Source: Escallonia rubra (lineage: Eukaryota > Streptophyta > Magnoliopsida > Escalloniales > Escalloniaceae). From it: a stretch of DNA of 64,000 nucleotides. Position 1 is the stretch's first letter. Each line of letters opens with the position of its first letter. Shown here one piece after another: positions 14,101-29,100 of the stretch. The DNA lies in assembly GCA_033065855.1 (NCBI GenBank), contig JAVXUO010000876.1, positions 248,001 through 312,000 of the forward strand, given 5' to 3'. The notes below the pieces were generated by a model. That model was given only the letters and a program-made list of their open reading frames with translations. It ran no database searches and was not told the origin of the DNA. The translations under genes were made by a program, and so were the position numbers.

Positions 14101-17100
14101 TCGTTTCTGATAGTTCGGACGATGTTCAAGCTTAGCTCGTGTTCGTCACAAGCTCCAAATCCGCGTGTTCGCTATATTTACATGAACACGAGAAAAGCTC
14201 GGGTCTGCTCATGAAAAGGAAATTCAGAACATAATTTGTACGGTTACATCCAATTTCTCAAAAACTAAACCCTAATTTCTTATCACCAAATTGCCCAAAG
14301 AACAAAAGCAAAATCAAGCCTGAAGATATAAAAAACTCAAAGCCAACCATTTTCTAGAACTATATAGGGCCATTACTTGTCGTACAGACCTTTGATCTTC
14401 AGATTTCTTTAATGGAATACATGTTTTCAAATCTTAACACCAATATGTCCTTAATACGACACAAGAGACCAAATGGTACCTCTTCATCAACGGGATCCAC
14501 CTTTTGAGTTGCCACTTGCCGACTTAGACCGTTACTCGTCATTCATCGTTGATTGTTTTCTGTGGAACTAGAAGATGGGAATTTTTCGTGGAACCAGAAG
14601 AAGAGAAAGGAGATAAAGGAACGAGTGAGCTTCGGTTGCATTTGTGAAACCAGAAAGAGAGAGGAGAGGAAGGCTCAGATTTTAGAATTAGGTTAAGATA
14701 TATGTGATAGGCTTTAAGTTTGAGTTTTCGTTTTCGTTTGGGCTTTGTGGCTATTTAGTATTGGGCTTGTCGAGTGAATGGTTGGCTTTAACTTGGATTT
14801 TGGTTTGGGCTTCATGACGATTTTGGATTGGGCTTGTATAGTTATGTCCCATACCACATTTATATACAAATCACAAAGCATACAAGTTTTTCACGAGGTC
14901 GTTTATGATCGATTATATCTGCTCATGTTCGGGTTGTTTATTAAACGAGCTCAATTTTACTGATCAAGATTCGGCTGGTTTGTTTAATGTCCGATCGAAT
15001 GAGCTTTTTAATGAACGAACAACAAGCTTGTTCACGAGAAGCTCGGTTCGCTTGTAGCGCTACGTGTTGGACACCTTATGCAGTAACTCTATGGGGCAGA
15101 ATTGCAATTCCTTGAACTTAATTTGAGGGTCATGATAGAATAGTAGGGTAAGTTTTTTTTTTTTCTTTCTTTTCTTTTCAAAATAGGAAGATTAGGGGAA
15201 ACCCTAAAATTTTATTCTTACCTTTTGCTCTGAAAGATTTCTACTTTATCGAGTGGGAGAGGGCCCTCCGACGAAGGTAATCTTATGTGGAGACGGATCT
15301 CTCACTTGATAAGCATGTTCAGGGCAGATGTTGACAATGAAGGTCCAGAAGGTAACGAACCTGATAAGGCAATTGATGTTGAGGATAAAAGCTGTTTAGG
15401 TTTTCCTTTCAGCTTGTTTTTAGGGGATCTTCATCATCTTATTAACTATGTTTTGTAATTTAACTCCAAGTATGACTGCAACTTGTGGTTTATTAGTTGG
15501 TGTTTTACTGTCTTACGAGGGTGGCATGGGCTTGAGACAGAGATAACATGCATATACATAAAGAGTATATAATATTCAGCGATGACTGAATTGGTTTTTC
15601 CGATATTGAGGTGTCAGGTGTTCTCGTTGGTGTTCATGTCGGACAAGGTGTCCGTTTCTGTGCTACTTAGCTCGCGGTACTAGGACATGTAGACTATTCC
15701 CTATCTTGGTTAGGCGACTCCTCCGGTACACTGCCTCAGGGAATTCTAAGTGCTCTTGCACGAGGACCTCTCTTTCTAGGGTGGGTTATTCCTCCAGGAC
15801 AATATCTCTCATCTGCCTATGCAGGATTGGTCTACGTGGGTCGACACTCGGGCGCACCCTTCGAAAGGTGTACCTTCAGGGTGACAAGCTATCATCAACT
15901 GCCTATAAATATATTAAAAACTATTTCCGCAACACTTCTCATCTCCATTCTCTCACTCTAGAATCTTAATGCAAGAGAGTTCCATAGAGAGAAGAAAGCA
16001 CTTTGGTTTGATACCCCGACTCTGGACCTAAGCATCACACCAAATTCTTAAGTCCAAGCTAATTTGCCGTCTTTGTACTCCTCTTACGTCTTAGCACATG
16101 CACCGTCTTGTGCGTCGTGCCGGTGCACGGTATCCTCATGATCGCGCACATGCACAATCTTCATGTTTTATGCTTCATTGCATCCATATGTCGTAGCTTC
16201 ACGCCATGCTCATGCACGAATCTCTCTATCGTGAACTTTGACGAACTCATATCTTCACCACAGCATGCGCCCTTGGCCTTGGTCGTGGAACATGCGTTTT
16301 GGCACTGGGGGCTGTTTAGCTTCGGGTTTTGTCCATGTGTGATTAGTCTACTTGCTCTGGCACCGGGCTCTTTCCTTCTGGTATCGTCCATGCTCTAGCA
16401 CCGGGGCTCTCTTCTCCGGTACCGCCCGTGTGTGAATAGTTTACGTGCTCTGCCATTGGCCCTCTTTTCCATCGGGCATGTTCCATGTTGTATTGGTCTA
16501 CGTGCGCCGGCAATGGGGCCACTCTTTGTCAGGGTTAGGATGACTGCCTCGTTTGTCAATGTGCTTCCATGTTGGGGCTTTTATGGGTATCTAAGTATCA
16601 TGATCATCTGGTTACTCCTAGGAGGGGAGCATGTCTTTGAAGAGCATCGCCTCTAGTTTGCCTGGTAGCTGGGCGTCGAGTTTTCCCTACCACTTCGATG
16701 CCTTCGCGGCACTTAGCAAGGGTATTGAACAGGTGGCTGGATCGAGGGCTTACTCTGACTGCTTCAGCATTGTGTGACTTGGACTTCTGAGGCAGTGAAC
16801 ACAACGATGTTGTGCAGGGCAGGCCAAGTGGGTACAGCGGTTCGGCGGCATTGAACACCGACATATGGCACACCCTCATTGATTTGGCACCTGCAGGGAG
16901 TGCTATGTGACAAGCTATTCAAAGCTTCCTATAATTCAAGGACATGAGAACTCATTTGCACAACACTTCATCTTTCCATGTTCTTGCTCTACAATCTCAA
17001 AGCTAGAGAATTCTAAAGAGAGAAAGCACCTTGGTTTGCATACCTACCTGGCTACCTTGACTATGGACCTAAGCATTGAAAGTTGAAATTGAATATTGGT

Positions 17101-20100
17101 TTGTGTGTGCCACCTCTGTACTTGATCCAGGCCTCCGCCCTTGCAGCACTAGTTGTCCCTGGGTTCTTTTTGGTTGCCTCGGTTACTGCCTTTGCTCTGT
17201 ACTTCACCTTTATACTTGGCATCAGACTTGGACTATACTCCGTTTGGCACCTCTGCTTGTACCACTACCCCATCTCCTTGGCATCAGTGCACATTGACAT
17301 GTATACATCGCGTTACATTTAAGATAGGCGAGGAGAAGAAGGGAGAATTAACATTCTTTAACAAATTGTTATCTGATTTATTCATACTAAATTAAGAGTC
17401 ACCGGTTTTACCGAAGTTTGGTATACAGTACTTAATTAACAACCACCGGTAATCCCACTTTCTGTTTCTACTGTATCGAACACAAAATGATATACACATT
17501 TTCCATTCCCTAGAATTACAGTACTAGTACTCCGAAGTACTGTTTTCCTGGCTGCAGATACCAATAAGAGGGACGCTGGGGGAGGGGAGTTAGGTACTCT
17601 GGTTCTGAGTTGAGATGCTGTTCCTCTGCACCTTTTTATAACTCTACACCAAGCGTTAGCACACCATATTGTGTTCAATGCACTGGAATACAAACTGTGC
17701 AAAAAGTTAAAGAATTTCATGATCCAGAAAATTCTACTTGCCTCACGCATATGCCATGTGCCTCCCCTAGCATGGCAACCACCACTTACAACCTTTCTAT
17801 CCTTGCATAGCATTCATCATATCATTTTCACGTTTAGTATCTTTTTTCAGCTTAAGCTATAATGCCCGCCTTTTGTTGGAATAAGTATATCAAATATAGG
17901 GTTTCTGCCCACATTTTCTGATGGTGCTAAAACACTTCTATGGTGGTGCTAAAATACTATTTTCACTTTTTTGCAACCTTATATCCAACCTTTATCGACA
18001 CTTTCTACACGAGATGTCGTAATACATGTGGAGCCATATACTGTCCATCGATCCTGAAATCCTATATTATTGCCTTCATCTTGTTTTATCTGTTTATTGT
18101 TTGTGTTTCTCTAAAGCTGATTCCTGATGTTTTGCTTGGGAGACAGGTCTTGCTGATCATGAGAACTACCATGAGTTTTGTCGCCTTCTTGGACGCTTTA
18201 AGATTAATTATCAGGTAAATTTTTCTGTCATTATCTTCACTGCCTCCCTCTTAAAGCATTTCGATGTTTTAGATATAAAATTTGCATTTATAGCTTCTAT
18301 TCTACTGTGCTGTTTAACCATTGACTGTTATTTTGCACTTATTGTCAATGTTATTTTTCACATAGACTGCTCCCTCATTTAATGTCATTCCCCTTAATAT
18401 AGCTCATTCTTCAACGTTCTTGACATTTTCATACTCGTTTTAGCATCGTTTGAGGTTTTACCTGGCAGGATGACAAATGGTCATCTGTCCAAGCCGTATT
18501 GATTTTTGGGATAAGCCTCTCACCAAATGGGATTGAGGCTTGTCTACTGGAGTCTTCCTTGGACAATTCTAAGTTGTAGCTAGTGCCCCTTCCTTTTGTT
18601 TGTCATGGCAGAGCTGGTACTTAGTTGGTTAATTATCCCAGGGTGGACATATAAGAACCTATCTGCTATTAGGAAGTTAGGGCTCATTGCTTGGTAAAAG
18701 AGTAAAAGCTAGAACCTTGAAAGCATGGATTCAAGTCCTGGACAACCACTTCGGCTTATACACTTTTGCAGTTATGAGTTGACATGTCAATCAGCTGCAG
18801 TTGGTATTCCAATTACTGTCGCTGCGTTTCATTTGCATAATTGCACTGCCAATCTTCGAGCAGGTAGGGAACACTTTCGTACCTGGACAGGAGTCATGAC
18901 GCGTTTTTGCTGGCGTGTTGCAGGTTCGGGTTAGTTTACTAACCCGCTTGTCTTGTAAGCAGTGAACATGAGAAGGAGCTATTTGGAGTTTGGTTTTAGC
19001 AGAAAGATGCAAGTCTTGGAGTTAGACTTGGTCACTTACTCACTGGTTGTTTTCAAATAGTGAAAGGCTTATTATTATTATTATTGGGAGGTGGTCTTTC
19101 AGATCGGGAGAATGCTTCTGGATAGTTGTTGCTCCTGGTCCCTGGGAAGTGGCATTGAGTGCAGTCTAGACAAAATGCTAAGAAGAAGAAAAAAATATTT
19201 ATGTAAGTTGTGACAAGATACTCTGTATCACATGTTTTTGCATTGTCCAGTGCCGGAGGTTATGGGTCTTTTAGTCTAGTTTCTTACAGTGTTAAGTTGG
19301 TTATGTTGGGGTCTGGTATCAGATTTGCAGCCGATTCTTATGAAGCAAATATGAAGGAAGGTGAAGCTCATGGCTTAGGTCTAATATGGCTTTATCTCCC
19401 TCTGTCCCAAATTTGTTGCTCATTTTTATCTTGGTTATCTCAAAATCACTTCTCACTTTCTGAATCTGGATTGTTATTTATTTATTTTTTGTTTTCCCAG
19501 CTTTGCTGTTTGTCTATTTTTTTCCTTCTCTTTCTCCCTCCATCCACTTTTCTTTCTCTACTCATCCCTTTTCTCTCTGTTATCTCACGATACCCAGATC
19601 ATACTCTTTGTTTCTTGTGCAACAACCATTCCACTTCCATCAATGACCACCGTCAGCTCCCTTCAACCACTACTGCCACCAGTTTATCCAATCAACCACC
19701 CTTGTTGACTTCCGTCAGCCTCCACAGCGCGCCTCCATTGACTAGCACCACTGCTGCCTTCTAGTTGAAGACGACAATGGTCAACAGATTCTGCAGAACT
19801 TTAACTTGATTTCAACAAACGCTTAATTTCAGATTTCATTTCATCAGAAACATTAACTTTTTATCTGATCTGATTCCGTTGACAACTCAATCTAATTCTG
19901 AAGTTGATTCAGCAAAATATTATTTGATTTCGTGTCAGAAAGAGAGAACTAAGCTAACCGCCATTGTAGTCTGGGATAAATTTCAAATTGACCACTGAAC
20001 TTCTACTTGTGTCTTAATGTTCATTGAACTGTTCGATTGCGTCAATCAAGTCACTCTGTGAGCCACTGTCAACATTATCACCGTTAGATGATCAAATGCT

Positions 20101-23100
20101 TCTCACATGCACTAAACTTAATGGCATTTGCCTAACTTCGTCCTGTAAAGTAAAAAATTTAATCTCCATCTTCTTCCTTCCTTCCACCACACAATGAGAC
20201 TACCGTTGCCACCACAACAACCAAAAAAATCCAAAACAAATTCACCACCACCATGAGTTCACAGGCCCCTGTTCCCACCAAAGCCATCAGCAATCATTAC
20301 CACCACCACGCCAGCATCATCACTACCCCCACTCTAACCCCGTCGGATCTGAAATCAACTCTGAAATCCACAAATTACCAATCAAAGAAACACCCAATGA
20401 ATAATCAATCATCAAACCCTTTACTTAATTTACAGATCAGAGCTTCTTTAACCATAAATTCGACAAGGCCAGCATATACTTAATGAGATCAATCAATGAA
20501 GATGGATTCTTTTCCATGCTTGAGCAGAAGTTTTCAACCACCAGTTCACAGTATTCCTTCATGAAAGTGCATTATCCTCATTTTCTGCCCCTAGTTTCTT
20601 TCTCTGCCAATTTTAGGTCTTGTTTGGTTCCTCCCGTTTTGTGTTTTCGCTGATGAAATACCTTTTACTCAAGGGGACACAAGATCTGATCGAGTCCCAT
20701 TAATCAATTCAAGCAACCCATGGGGCTTCCTGGTTAGTGGTGTATCCACCTTTGTGGAAAATTTCGAGATTTTACTTAGATCGGATATGTGGTTGACCTT
20801 TAAGATTTACGTGGATGGGTTAATGGAGTTTTTCCAGCTGCCGTCAATCCAACAAGCCATCACATGAAGGATGTAAAAGTTGAGAAGATGAGATTCTGGA
20901 AGATGAGAAAGAGGAGAGAAAAAGGAAAATTTACGTAAACATAAAAAACAGGTTAAAGTCCATATTTTTTTACAGTTTTGCCACTCACTTCCGCCCCATG
21001 TGCCTCGCACATGGGGAGTTAGCAAACTTATTATTGACGGCAGCTGACAGAAGGACTGATGTGATCAAATTGAAAGGTCCAATGAACACAATTTATAAGT
21101 TGAGCGACCAAAGTGAAATTTATTCCAAAGTACAATGTGCAATGCTGTAATTCTTTCTATAAAAAAATGCAGATATGGTGGTAAGCCACTGTGGTTGATG
21201 GGGGTGATGATGGTGATGGCTGTAAGTGGTCGGTTGAGGTGGTGACAAGGTTTGATGGTTTTTTGCAAGCAGCCCATCACCTTGGCAACCTAGTGATGAA
21301 GCCAGACTATTAGGTGAAAAACGGAGGACTAGAGAGCTGTCACGGTTGGGTTTTTTCACAATTTGTATTTTCAGCGGCGGCAAACGCTGAGGACGAAGAT
21401 GTCACCGTCTCGATTTCAACTGGCTAAAACGCCTCAATGAATTTAAAGATGTAAATATTGGTTCACAATGTACCGAACCTTAAGACCTCTAATTTCACCC
21501 AAAAAAATAATCTTAACATTTCTACACAACTGGCTTGCTTCGGTTCCAGTTTTAGAATGAGTAAAAGAAAAGTTTAAGGAAAATGACGGAGTGAATATAC
21601 GTGCTTATGTAGATTTGTGTGTGCATGCATAGAGAGAATGAGAGAACAAGCGGCAGAAATGAGGGAGGCGGAAGCATGCCAGATTCGTTAAGGAGGATGA
21701 AATGGAAATAGTACAAACGGTGATGAATAATCTTAGGACACGGGGAGTAAGAAAGAGGAGAACAACTAATGAGGAGGATCGTCTACAGGTTTAATGGTTT
21801 TGTTTTGCTTATATATGTGCGCGTGAGACTTATGGGTCTTGTGACACTTTTCTGCCCCCTTTTAGTCCGTTCTTTGCTGTGCATATAATAATGATACTGC
21901 ATAGTTTCTATATTCATGGTTTTTTCGACGGTGTTTTTAGCAGTTTCTAGTATATCATTGTCTTTGAAGGAAACGTTTAATCTTATAATAATAATCGTCT
22001 TACCTTTAACTTTGTCACCATACATTTAGCTATAGGGAAAACAGTGAAAAGAGAAAGAGCTGATCTCCATAATACGTGTGTATTGATTTGATTTTGTCCT
22101 TATCAGAATCCTTCAAGTAGTTTATGATGCATCCTGCCACTCATGATTATTTGGTCCTAAAATCTATTGCAGTTATCAGAGCTTGTAAACATGGAGAGCT
22201 ATAGTGAGTGGATACACGCAGTGGCAGAGTTCACATTGAGGTCTCTGCAGTCGTGGCAGGTTTGTTGGTCTTTCTAATTTTCAAGTTGGCTAGAAAGAGG
22301 TCTTCCGTTAGTGCTTTGCCTTTGTGCAAGAAATTCTTCTCCATTTAAAACTGATTTGATCATCTCTCGTTCAGTGGGCCAGCAGCAGTATCTACTACCT
22401 TCTAGGCTTGTGGTCTAGATTGGTGTCATCTGTACGGTATATGAAGGGCGACATGCCAACCATGCTAGATAAGTTTGTGCCAGATATTATAGATCGTTTT
22501 CTCTCATCAAAGTTTGAGTCCTTTCAGGTTATGCGTGCTTTCTCAGCTTAACTTAATTAGAAGTTTAAGCGTTACGCTTTCTCTTATATTTTGGTTTTGG
22601 TTGCAGGCTGGATTATCAGACGATCTCTCTGAGAACCCCCTTGATAATGCTGAACTTCTTCAGGATCAGCTTGATTTCATTCCGTACCTTTGCAGATTTC
22701 AGGTTCAGACTTGAGGATATTCGATATTAAAACGAGTGGAACAGTAGTTATACTGAAAACTGCATCCTCCTGCCCTTGAATGATTATATTTATCTGAAAG
22801 GGATATGAGGAGCGAATATTTGAACTTGTTCCTTGCTAAGACTTTATCCTTTTTTCCCTGCATTTCAGTATGAGAGCTGTAGCAAGCACATATTGCAGAT
22901 TAGTGATCCTGTCCTGCAAACCTACTTGGTATTCTCTAATGTCCTTTTTCAGTGATTCCTTCACATCAGTTCAGATTTTTGCAGAATTTCTCCTCGCAGG
23001 GTTACGAGCATTGAAAATTGTTTTTATATGATTAAACAGGAAGCAGTTACTCTGGAGGTTCCTATGGATAAGAATAAACTGTTTTTGATCGAAACCAAAC

Positions 23101-26100
23101 TCGCTTGGATAGTGCATGTAGTCGCGGCCATTCTGAAGACAAAATATAGGTGCTTTCACTTATTTTTGTGGAGTGAATCAAATTTGGTGGACTATGCTTC
23201 TCATTTCTCTCTTTTTCTTCCATCAGTGGGGAAACACAGGAAATACATGATGCAGACCTTTCAGCACGTGTATTCCGCTTGATAAACATTACGGACAGTG
23301 GTTTCCAAAGTCAGGTATATTAGTAAGAGGATACTATCTATATCTTGTTCAGAAGAAATGTGGAGTTTTTTGTTCTTTAACCAACATGCTGTCCTCATGC
23401 ATTCACACGTGTATGAATACTTCATGTGATGTCCAATTGGAAAATGGAGCCGATTGTCATCTTGTACTTGACAAACCTTTTTTCTAAGTGAATATGGAAG
23501 TTCACGACACATTCAGCAGCATTCTTTTCAGATTGTTTTGTCATTTCATTCCCAATGCATCAGTTTTCTGACTTAGTTTCTCGGTTCAGTGTAGTTAGTT
23601 GGTAAGCTTTTAGTACTTTGGCATCTATGTGTTTAGGATGCTTGATAAACAAGGGCCTGAAAATAGAGTTTATGTAATTGGTTGATGGACATGGCTCCGA
23701 CAGGTGACCTTAAAGTGTTCTGTCCAACATGTGTTCAACATGGACACTTCTTTGTTCCAGTTAAATCACAGAAACCTTGGGGTAAAAGTTTAATACAAGA
23801 CGAGAGCGTATGCTAAGACCCTAGGGGGGATGGGGAATTCACTAGTGCAATATTCCTACTGGTGAAGATCATACCAAATACAAGAGATTCCGGGGGCTAT
23901 TAATTGAACACTTGATGGATGTAAATTCATCACAGTCTACTGCAAATGTTGCAATTATACTAAATACCACAGTCAACTGTTTGTGACATCTGACCAAAAC
24001 ACAATACAAGCTAAGTGCTGATCTCTCAAAGCATGTTATATGGTGTTCTGCAGTCAATTGTAGGTCAAATTCATCTGTGCAATAAGTGCACTGAGACTAT
24101 GTACGAAGTAAATACCAATTTAGAATGGAACCGAAAAAGAAGCTCAGTCTAGTCTTGACTTAGGCTTGCAGCTGCTTCTGAAGATCCACTTAAAAGCTCT
24201 ATAAATGTCTGTTGTGTACAATATAGTCACCAAAGCTGTATAAACTCAACTTGCACGTTATGTAACATACTCAACTGTTGATCACCACTAAAACGGATGT
24301 AAACCCAGGTTAATTAAGCTTACGGCTGACAATGGAACATACCCATCTGGAATCAATTTACACATAATTTTACATGTAAAACTGTATAATGAAATCATGC
24401 ATCAGTTCCAGGTTTCTGAATACGAATTGTCCATGAGGACGAGCCTAGTTGTTATGCGGGAAAACAAAGGAACATTTTCCTGACAAAAGTGGGGGCAAGG
24501 CTGCATAACTCAACCCTTTCCGGCCCGCATAATGGCGGGAGCCTCGTGCACTTGGACACCCTTTGTCGTAACAATATTTGACAAACCTAGAGCCAGATGT
24601 CTAACAACTTCAATCCGTCTGACCGATTTTTGCATGTCAGATTGGATGGATTAGAAATAACAAGTAGAACTGCTGCGGACATAATGTACTCAGGCATAAT
24701 GTTCCCTAATTGAACAATATATAATGTAGTCCCATAGCTTTAGACCGTTCTTATGCATCATCTCACAATGATGACATGCTTGTTGTACATCCTCTTATGT
24801 AAGAGAAAGATAATTCCCATCTTACTGATTTAATCTTCCCTGTTTATTTTTTGTCCCTTTGTGTTTCAATGTCATCATTTGTTTCTCTTACACTTGGCAG
24901 AGGTATGCTGAAATTAGTAAGCAAAGACTGGATCATGCAATTCTCATATTTTTTCAGCATTTTAAAAGGTCCTATGTAGGAGATCAAGCTATGCAATCTT
25001 CCAAGGTAATCTCATTTGACTTTTGAACCCTCACTGATATGAGAAGATGGATGGGAACAGGAATCTCGTCCTTTTAAATAACAGAAGGTGTTTTTACGTA
25101 TTCCTTGATGCTTTTTTCTTGCAGCAACTATATACTCGATTTTCCGAGCTGCTTGGACTAAATGACCACTTACTAGTCCTAAATGTAATTGTGGGAAAGA
25201 TTGCAACGAATTTGAAGTGCTATCCCGAGGTAACTGTTTGTTGTTTATATTCCTAGTAACTTGTTTCGCTGTTACAACTAAGTGGATGCTTTTGTTGGAC
25301 CAAATGTGCAGAGTGATGAAGTTATCAATCATACTTTGAATCTCTTTTTGGAAATGGCAACTGGGTTAGTTTTATTTTTAAATGGTTTTGTTAGCAGAAC
25401 CATAGTTGTTTCATTTCTAGTATTCTAAATCACGTGAAACCTTGTGCAGATACATGACGGGGAAATTGCTTCTGAAATTGGATACTGTTCAGTTGATAAT
25501 TTCCCATCATACCGTAAGTTTAACTTGACACACACCCGGACAAATGTACACACATGTATATGCACCCTCTTGTACACATAAAGTTCATTAACATCCTGAG
25601 AAGCCCCAACGTCTGAACTGATTTGTTTCGTATTCATATTTTCAGAGGGAGCACTTCTCGTTTCTAAAAGATTACAGATGTTCTCGTAGCAGAACAAGTT
25701 TCTTTTACATCATTGGCTTGTTGGTCTTCATGGAAGATAGCTTCTTAAAATTCAAATCTTCGATGGATCCCCTTCTTCAGGTATGCTGTAAAGTAATTTA
25801 AATTGTTGAAGTAAGTAATTCTCTAGGTGTGGCCTCTCTTCGTAAATTTGGGCTTTGCTTACTAATAGAGGCACTTTTTGTTTCTAAAAGGATTTTGTCA
25901 GTCTGGAATCAACACCTGATGCGATATTTCGCACAGACACTGCCAAACACGCTCTAATTGGTCTGATGCGGGATCTTAGGGGAATTGCAATGGCTACAAA
26001 TAGGTGGGTTTATAAACAAGCTTACCAAAAAAAAATGGGATGCTAATAAGTTGGCGGCATGCTCTGATTTCTTACTCCTCTCTTTCTTTCCCATTATTTA

Positions 26101-29100
26101 CAGTCGCAAAACATATACTTTCTTGTTTGACTGGCTATATCCGGCGCACATGCCACTCTTCCTGAAGGCGATCTTGCATTGGGCAGACACTCCAGAGGTA
26201 AGGTTCAACTTAGAGTTTCGCTGCACTTGTATGAGGCGGATTTTCAGTCTGTCATACAATCATTTATCCTTGGATAGGCAAATAAGGGAGAGCCATCTTA
26301 TTCTTAGCGAGTCTTGAATCCAAGCAGGTTGACCATGATTGAGAGTTATCTTAAATAGGGCTTTTTAAAATTTTTATTAACCAGTCAAAAGCACGTTTTT
26401 CTGTCTCTTAGTCTTTAGAACATCTTATCTTGATGATTTTCTGCTTCTTCTTTATCATTCTGGAGAATGATATCTTATAAGCAGTGATTTATGCGGTCTA
26501 TTCAGTCATTAAGCCTTTTAATCATTTTAAGGGCTTATTAGTGCTGTCTGCCTCATGAAAACCTGAGTGTACACCAACATACTCGCACGCATGATATGAC
26601 ACGATCTAAATCAACCATTTGATCAAACAAAAAAAGTACTTGGGCACTGTATTCGTATCGAAGAGATGCCACAAAGTGTCGGATCATTGTGTAATGTCTT
26701 AATGAGGCGGAGGTGTATTCAATTGAGTTGGGCCTTGCCCTGGTGTGGGCGTGGATACCTTTCAGATTTGACATCTTGAAACTGGCTTGTGTTTCAAACC
26801 TAAAACCAGTTGCTGGAAAATCTTGGGGGACTGTCACCATAGCTGCTACCTGGGGGCAATCTAGTTTCACTGTTCACTCTTGGTCATAGAGTTGAATTAT
26901 AAGTTTGTAGTAGCTGTCTTTGTCCTCCATAAGGTATCTACTTGTTCTTAAGCTTAATGTCCACTAGGCTTCTATATTTTTGGGCAAGTTTAGACCTTTT
27001 TCCTGCTCTAACGTAATAGTTAATGAAAAGAACATTGCTCTTGCATATGTTATCCAGACTTGGTAGTTTGCCGAATATGAAGCAGAACGTATTAATCAGT
27101 TTGGTGCAACGTAAAAAAACAGTAGAGATTATTAAGTACCCATAAGTAGTGCAGGTTGTGTACTCTGAAAGATTCGTTAATTTTTCTTTTCCCTCATTAC
27201 CCTTACACTGTGAAGGTTTCTTTAGGAAAATGAAAGTCAAAGTAAAGGCCTAATTTGCTGAGATGGAGATTTTTAAACAAGATGGACGTGCAGTGGGGAA
27301 ATTTTGGACCTCAAGTCGCCTATGCATATTTTCTCGCACCCCTTTCGTCTTTTTGGAAATTTCTAATTTATTCAAAGATTGAATAGATGCTTTGTGGAAT
27401 TGCATATGCATAATTGACCAATATCAGCTTCTTTCCTTGTACCAGGGGAATTGAAACTATTACAAAAGTAAAGCCCCACTCAAATATTCTGTGAATGCGT
27501 ATTGCCAATAATCATAGGCTTTGATGCATTCAATTATGCATACACGCTCATTTCAGATCATTCTTTTGTTCAGGGTTGAAAATTTGTTTAGCTGTCTCTG
27601 CCTTTTCATGTTTCATGTAAACGTGTATGTACTTAATTGGCATAGGTAACAAATCCCTTACTAAAGTTCGTGGCTGAGTTCGTGTGGAACAAGTCCCAGC
27701 GATTAACATTTGATGCATCATCTCCAAATGGAATACTTCTTTTCCGAGAAGTCAGCAAATTAGTTGTTTCTTATGGATCGAGGATTTTGTCTCTTCCTAA
27801 TCATGCGGATATGTATTCGTCCAAGTACAAGGGAACATGGATTGTTTTGACCATTATATCAAGAGGTACTCATATGTTTAACTTTGTCTGTTCTTCGAGC
27901 TCTGCTGATTTCATAAAGGGAAAACATATACTCGCGTTTAGGCCTTGTATATTGCTTTTGAAGGTAGTGTCAATACTTTAGCTTGATGCTGAGGTTATGT
28001 GAGAGTTTTTAAATTGCATACCCTGTTTGATCTTTTTTCCTTTCCCAATAAGGTTTCTGCTGGACATATAACTAGTCACTGGCATTTAATTTTATTATCC
28101 TTTTATAGGGGTACTCTGAATTTCTTCAGGATGCCATTAACTCGATTGATGTGACATTTATCATTTTATTCTTTCTTTCAGTTAAATAGTGGATGAGCCT
28201 TGGCACAACGGAAAGGTTGCTGCACTGTGACTGTAGGTCACACCTTCAATGCTCGTAAACAGTCTCACCAATGGTTGGGGTGAGGCTGCATACATAAACC
28301 CCCACAGGTCCCGCAATGCGGGTACCTTGTGCACTCGCCCAATACATACATATGCCAATGCATGTCCTCCATTCTGCTAAGATAACTGAAAACTTGTTCT
28401 CGTTTATGCATCTTTTGGACTACATATTTCACGTGTAATATCTGACCAAACACCTAATGATCGCTTGAAATAATTTCTTGCTCTCTCTCTCACTTTTGCT
28501 TCCTTTGAATTAATTCCAAGTCATCACTAGGACTCCCACCCTTCTTTTTAAATAAGATGCTATATCTACGTAATAACAGTGGTAATGCACTATTTAGTAG
28601 TTAAAGTTTGGTTGCTTATAACTAATTTACAATTATGTTACAGCACTAGCTGGTAACTACGTCAACTTTGGCGTGTTCGAAATTTATGGCGATAGAGCAC
28701 TTGCTGATGCTTTAGACATTGCGTTGAAGATGGCACTATCAATCCCTTTGGCTGATTTACTGGCGTATCGGAAGGTGCGATTGGCTGCTGTTACTTATTT
28801 AAAAGTATTTATTTTGCTCATTGGACACATCAATATTATTTTACACTGATGAAAATATCTGCTGTAAATAAGCAAGCATTTTCCTGTTCTTCTTGAGTGA
28901 GCCTTGGTGCAACGGCAACGCTAAAGGTTGCCCCATTTTGACCAGGAGGTTACAGGTTCAACAGATAGCAACAGCTTCTTCACAAAGTGGGGGTGAATTT
29001 GCATACATGAACGCTCCCCAAACCCCACAATGGTGGGAGCCTCGTGCATTTTGGCTGCCCCAAAATAAGCAAGCATATTCTTTTGTTTATCTCTTGGGGG

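Larger units (their letters stand above)
12444..18146 (+). other. XPO7 intron 7, heavily colonised
   Basis: 5703 bases. Holds a T/G homopolymer pair (12549-12583), a probable TIR element (about 12908-13527), an hAT-like family member (13898-15670) with a nested hAT-like element (14053-15062), and LTR-like debris (about 15700-17300). From 17300 to 18146 nothing is recognised. Confidence 0.8.
18215..22172 (+). other. XPO7 intron 8
   Basis: 3958 bases. Contains a possible pol III-type SINE fragment near 18680-18745, a MULE-like element (19973-21126) and possible Stowaway-like ends around it (19396 and 21749). A 184-codon open frame at 19210-19764 is low complexity and not considered a gene. Confidence 0.75.

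Noticed and set aside
18680-18745. tRNA gene
   Set aside because: A- and B-box-like words only; no acceptor stem or anticodon arm could be drawn.
19210-19764. 184-codon plus-strand open frame
   Set aside because: Low-complexity Leu/Phe/Ser/Thr composition inside XPO7 intron 8, T/C-rich DNA, no family similarity.
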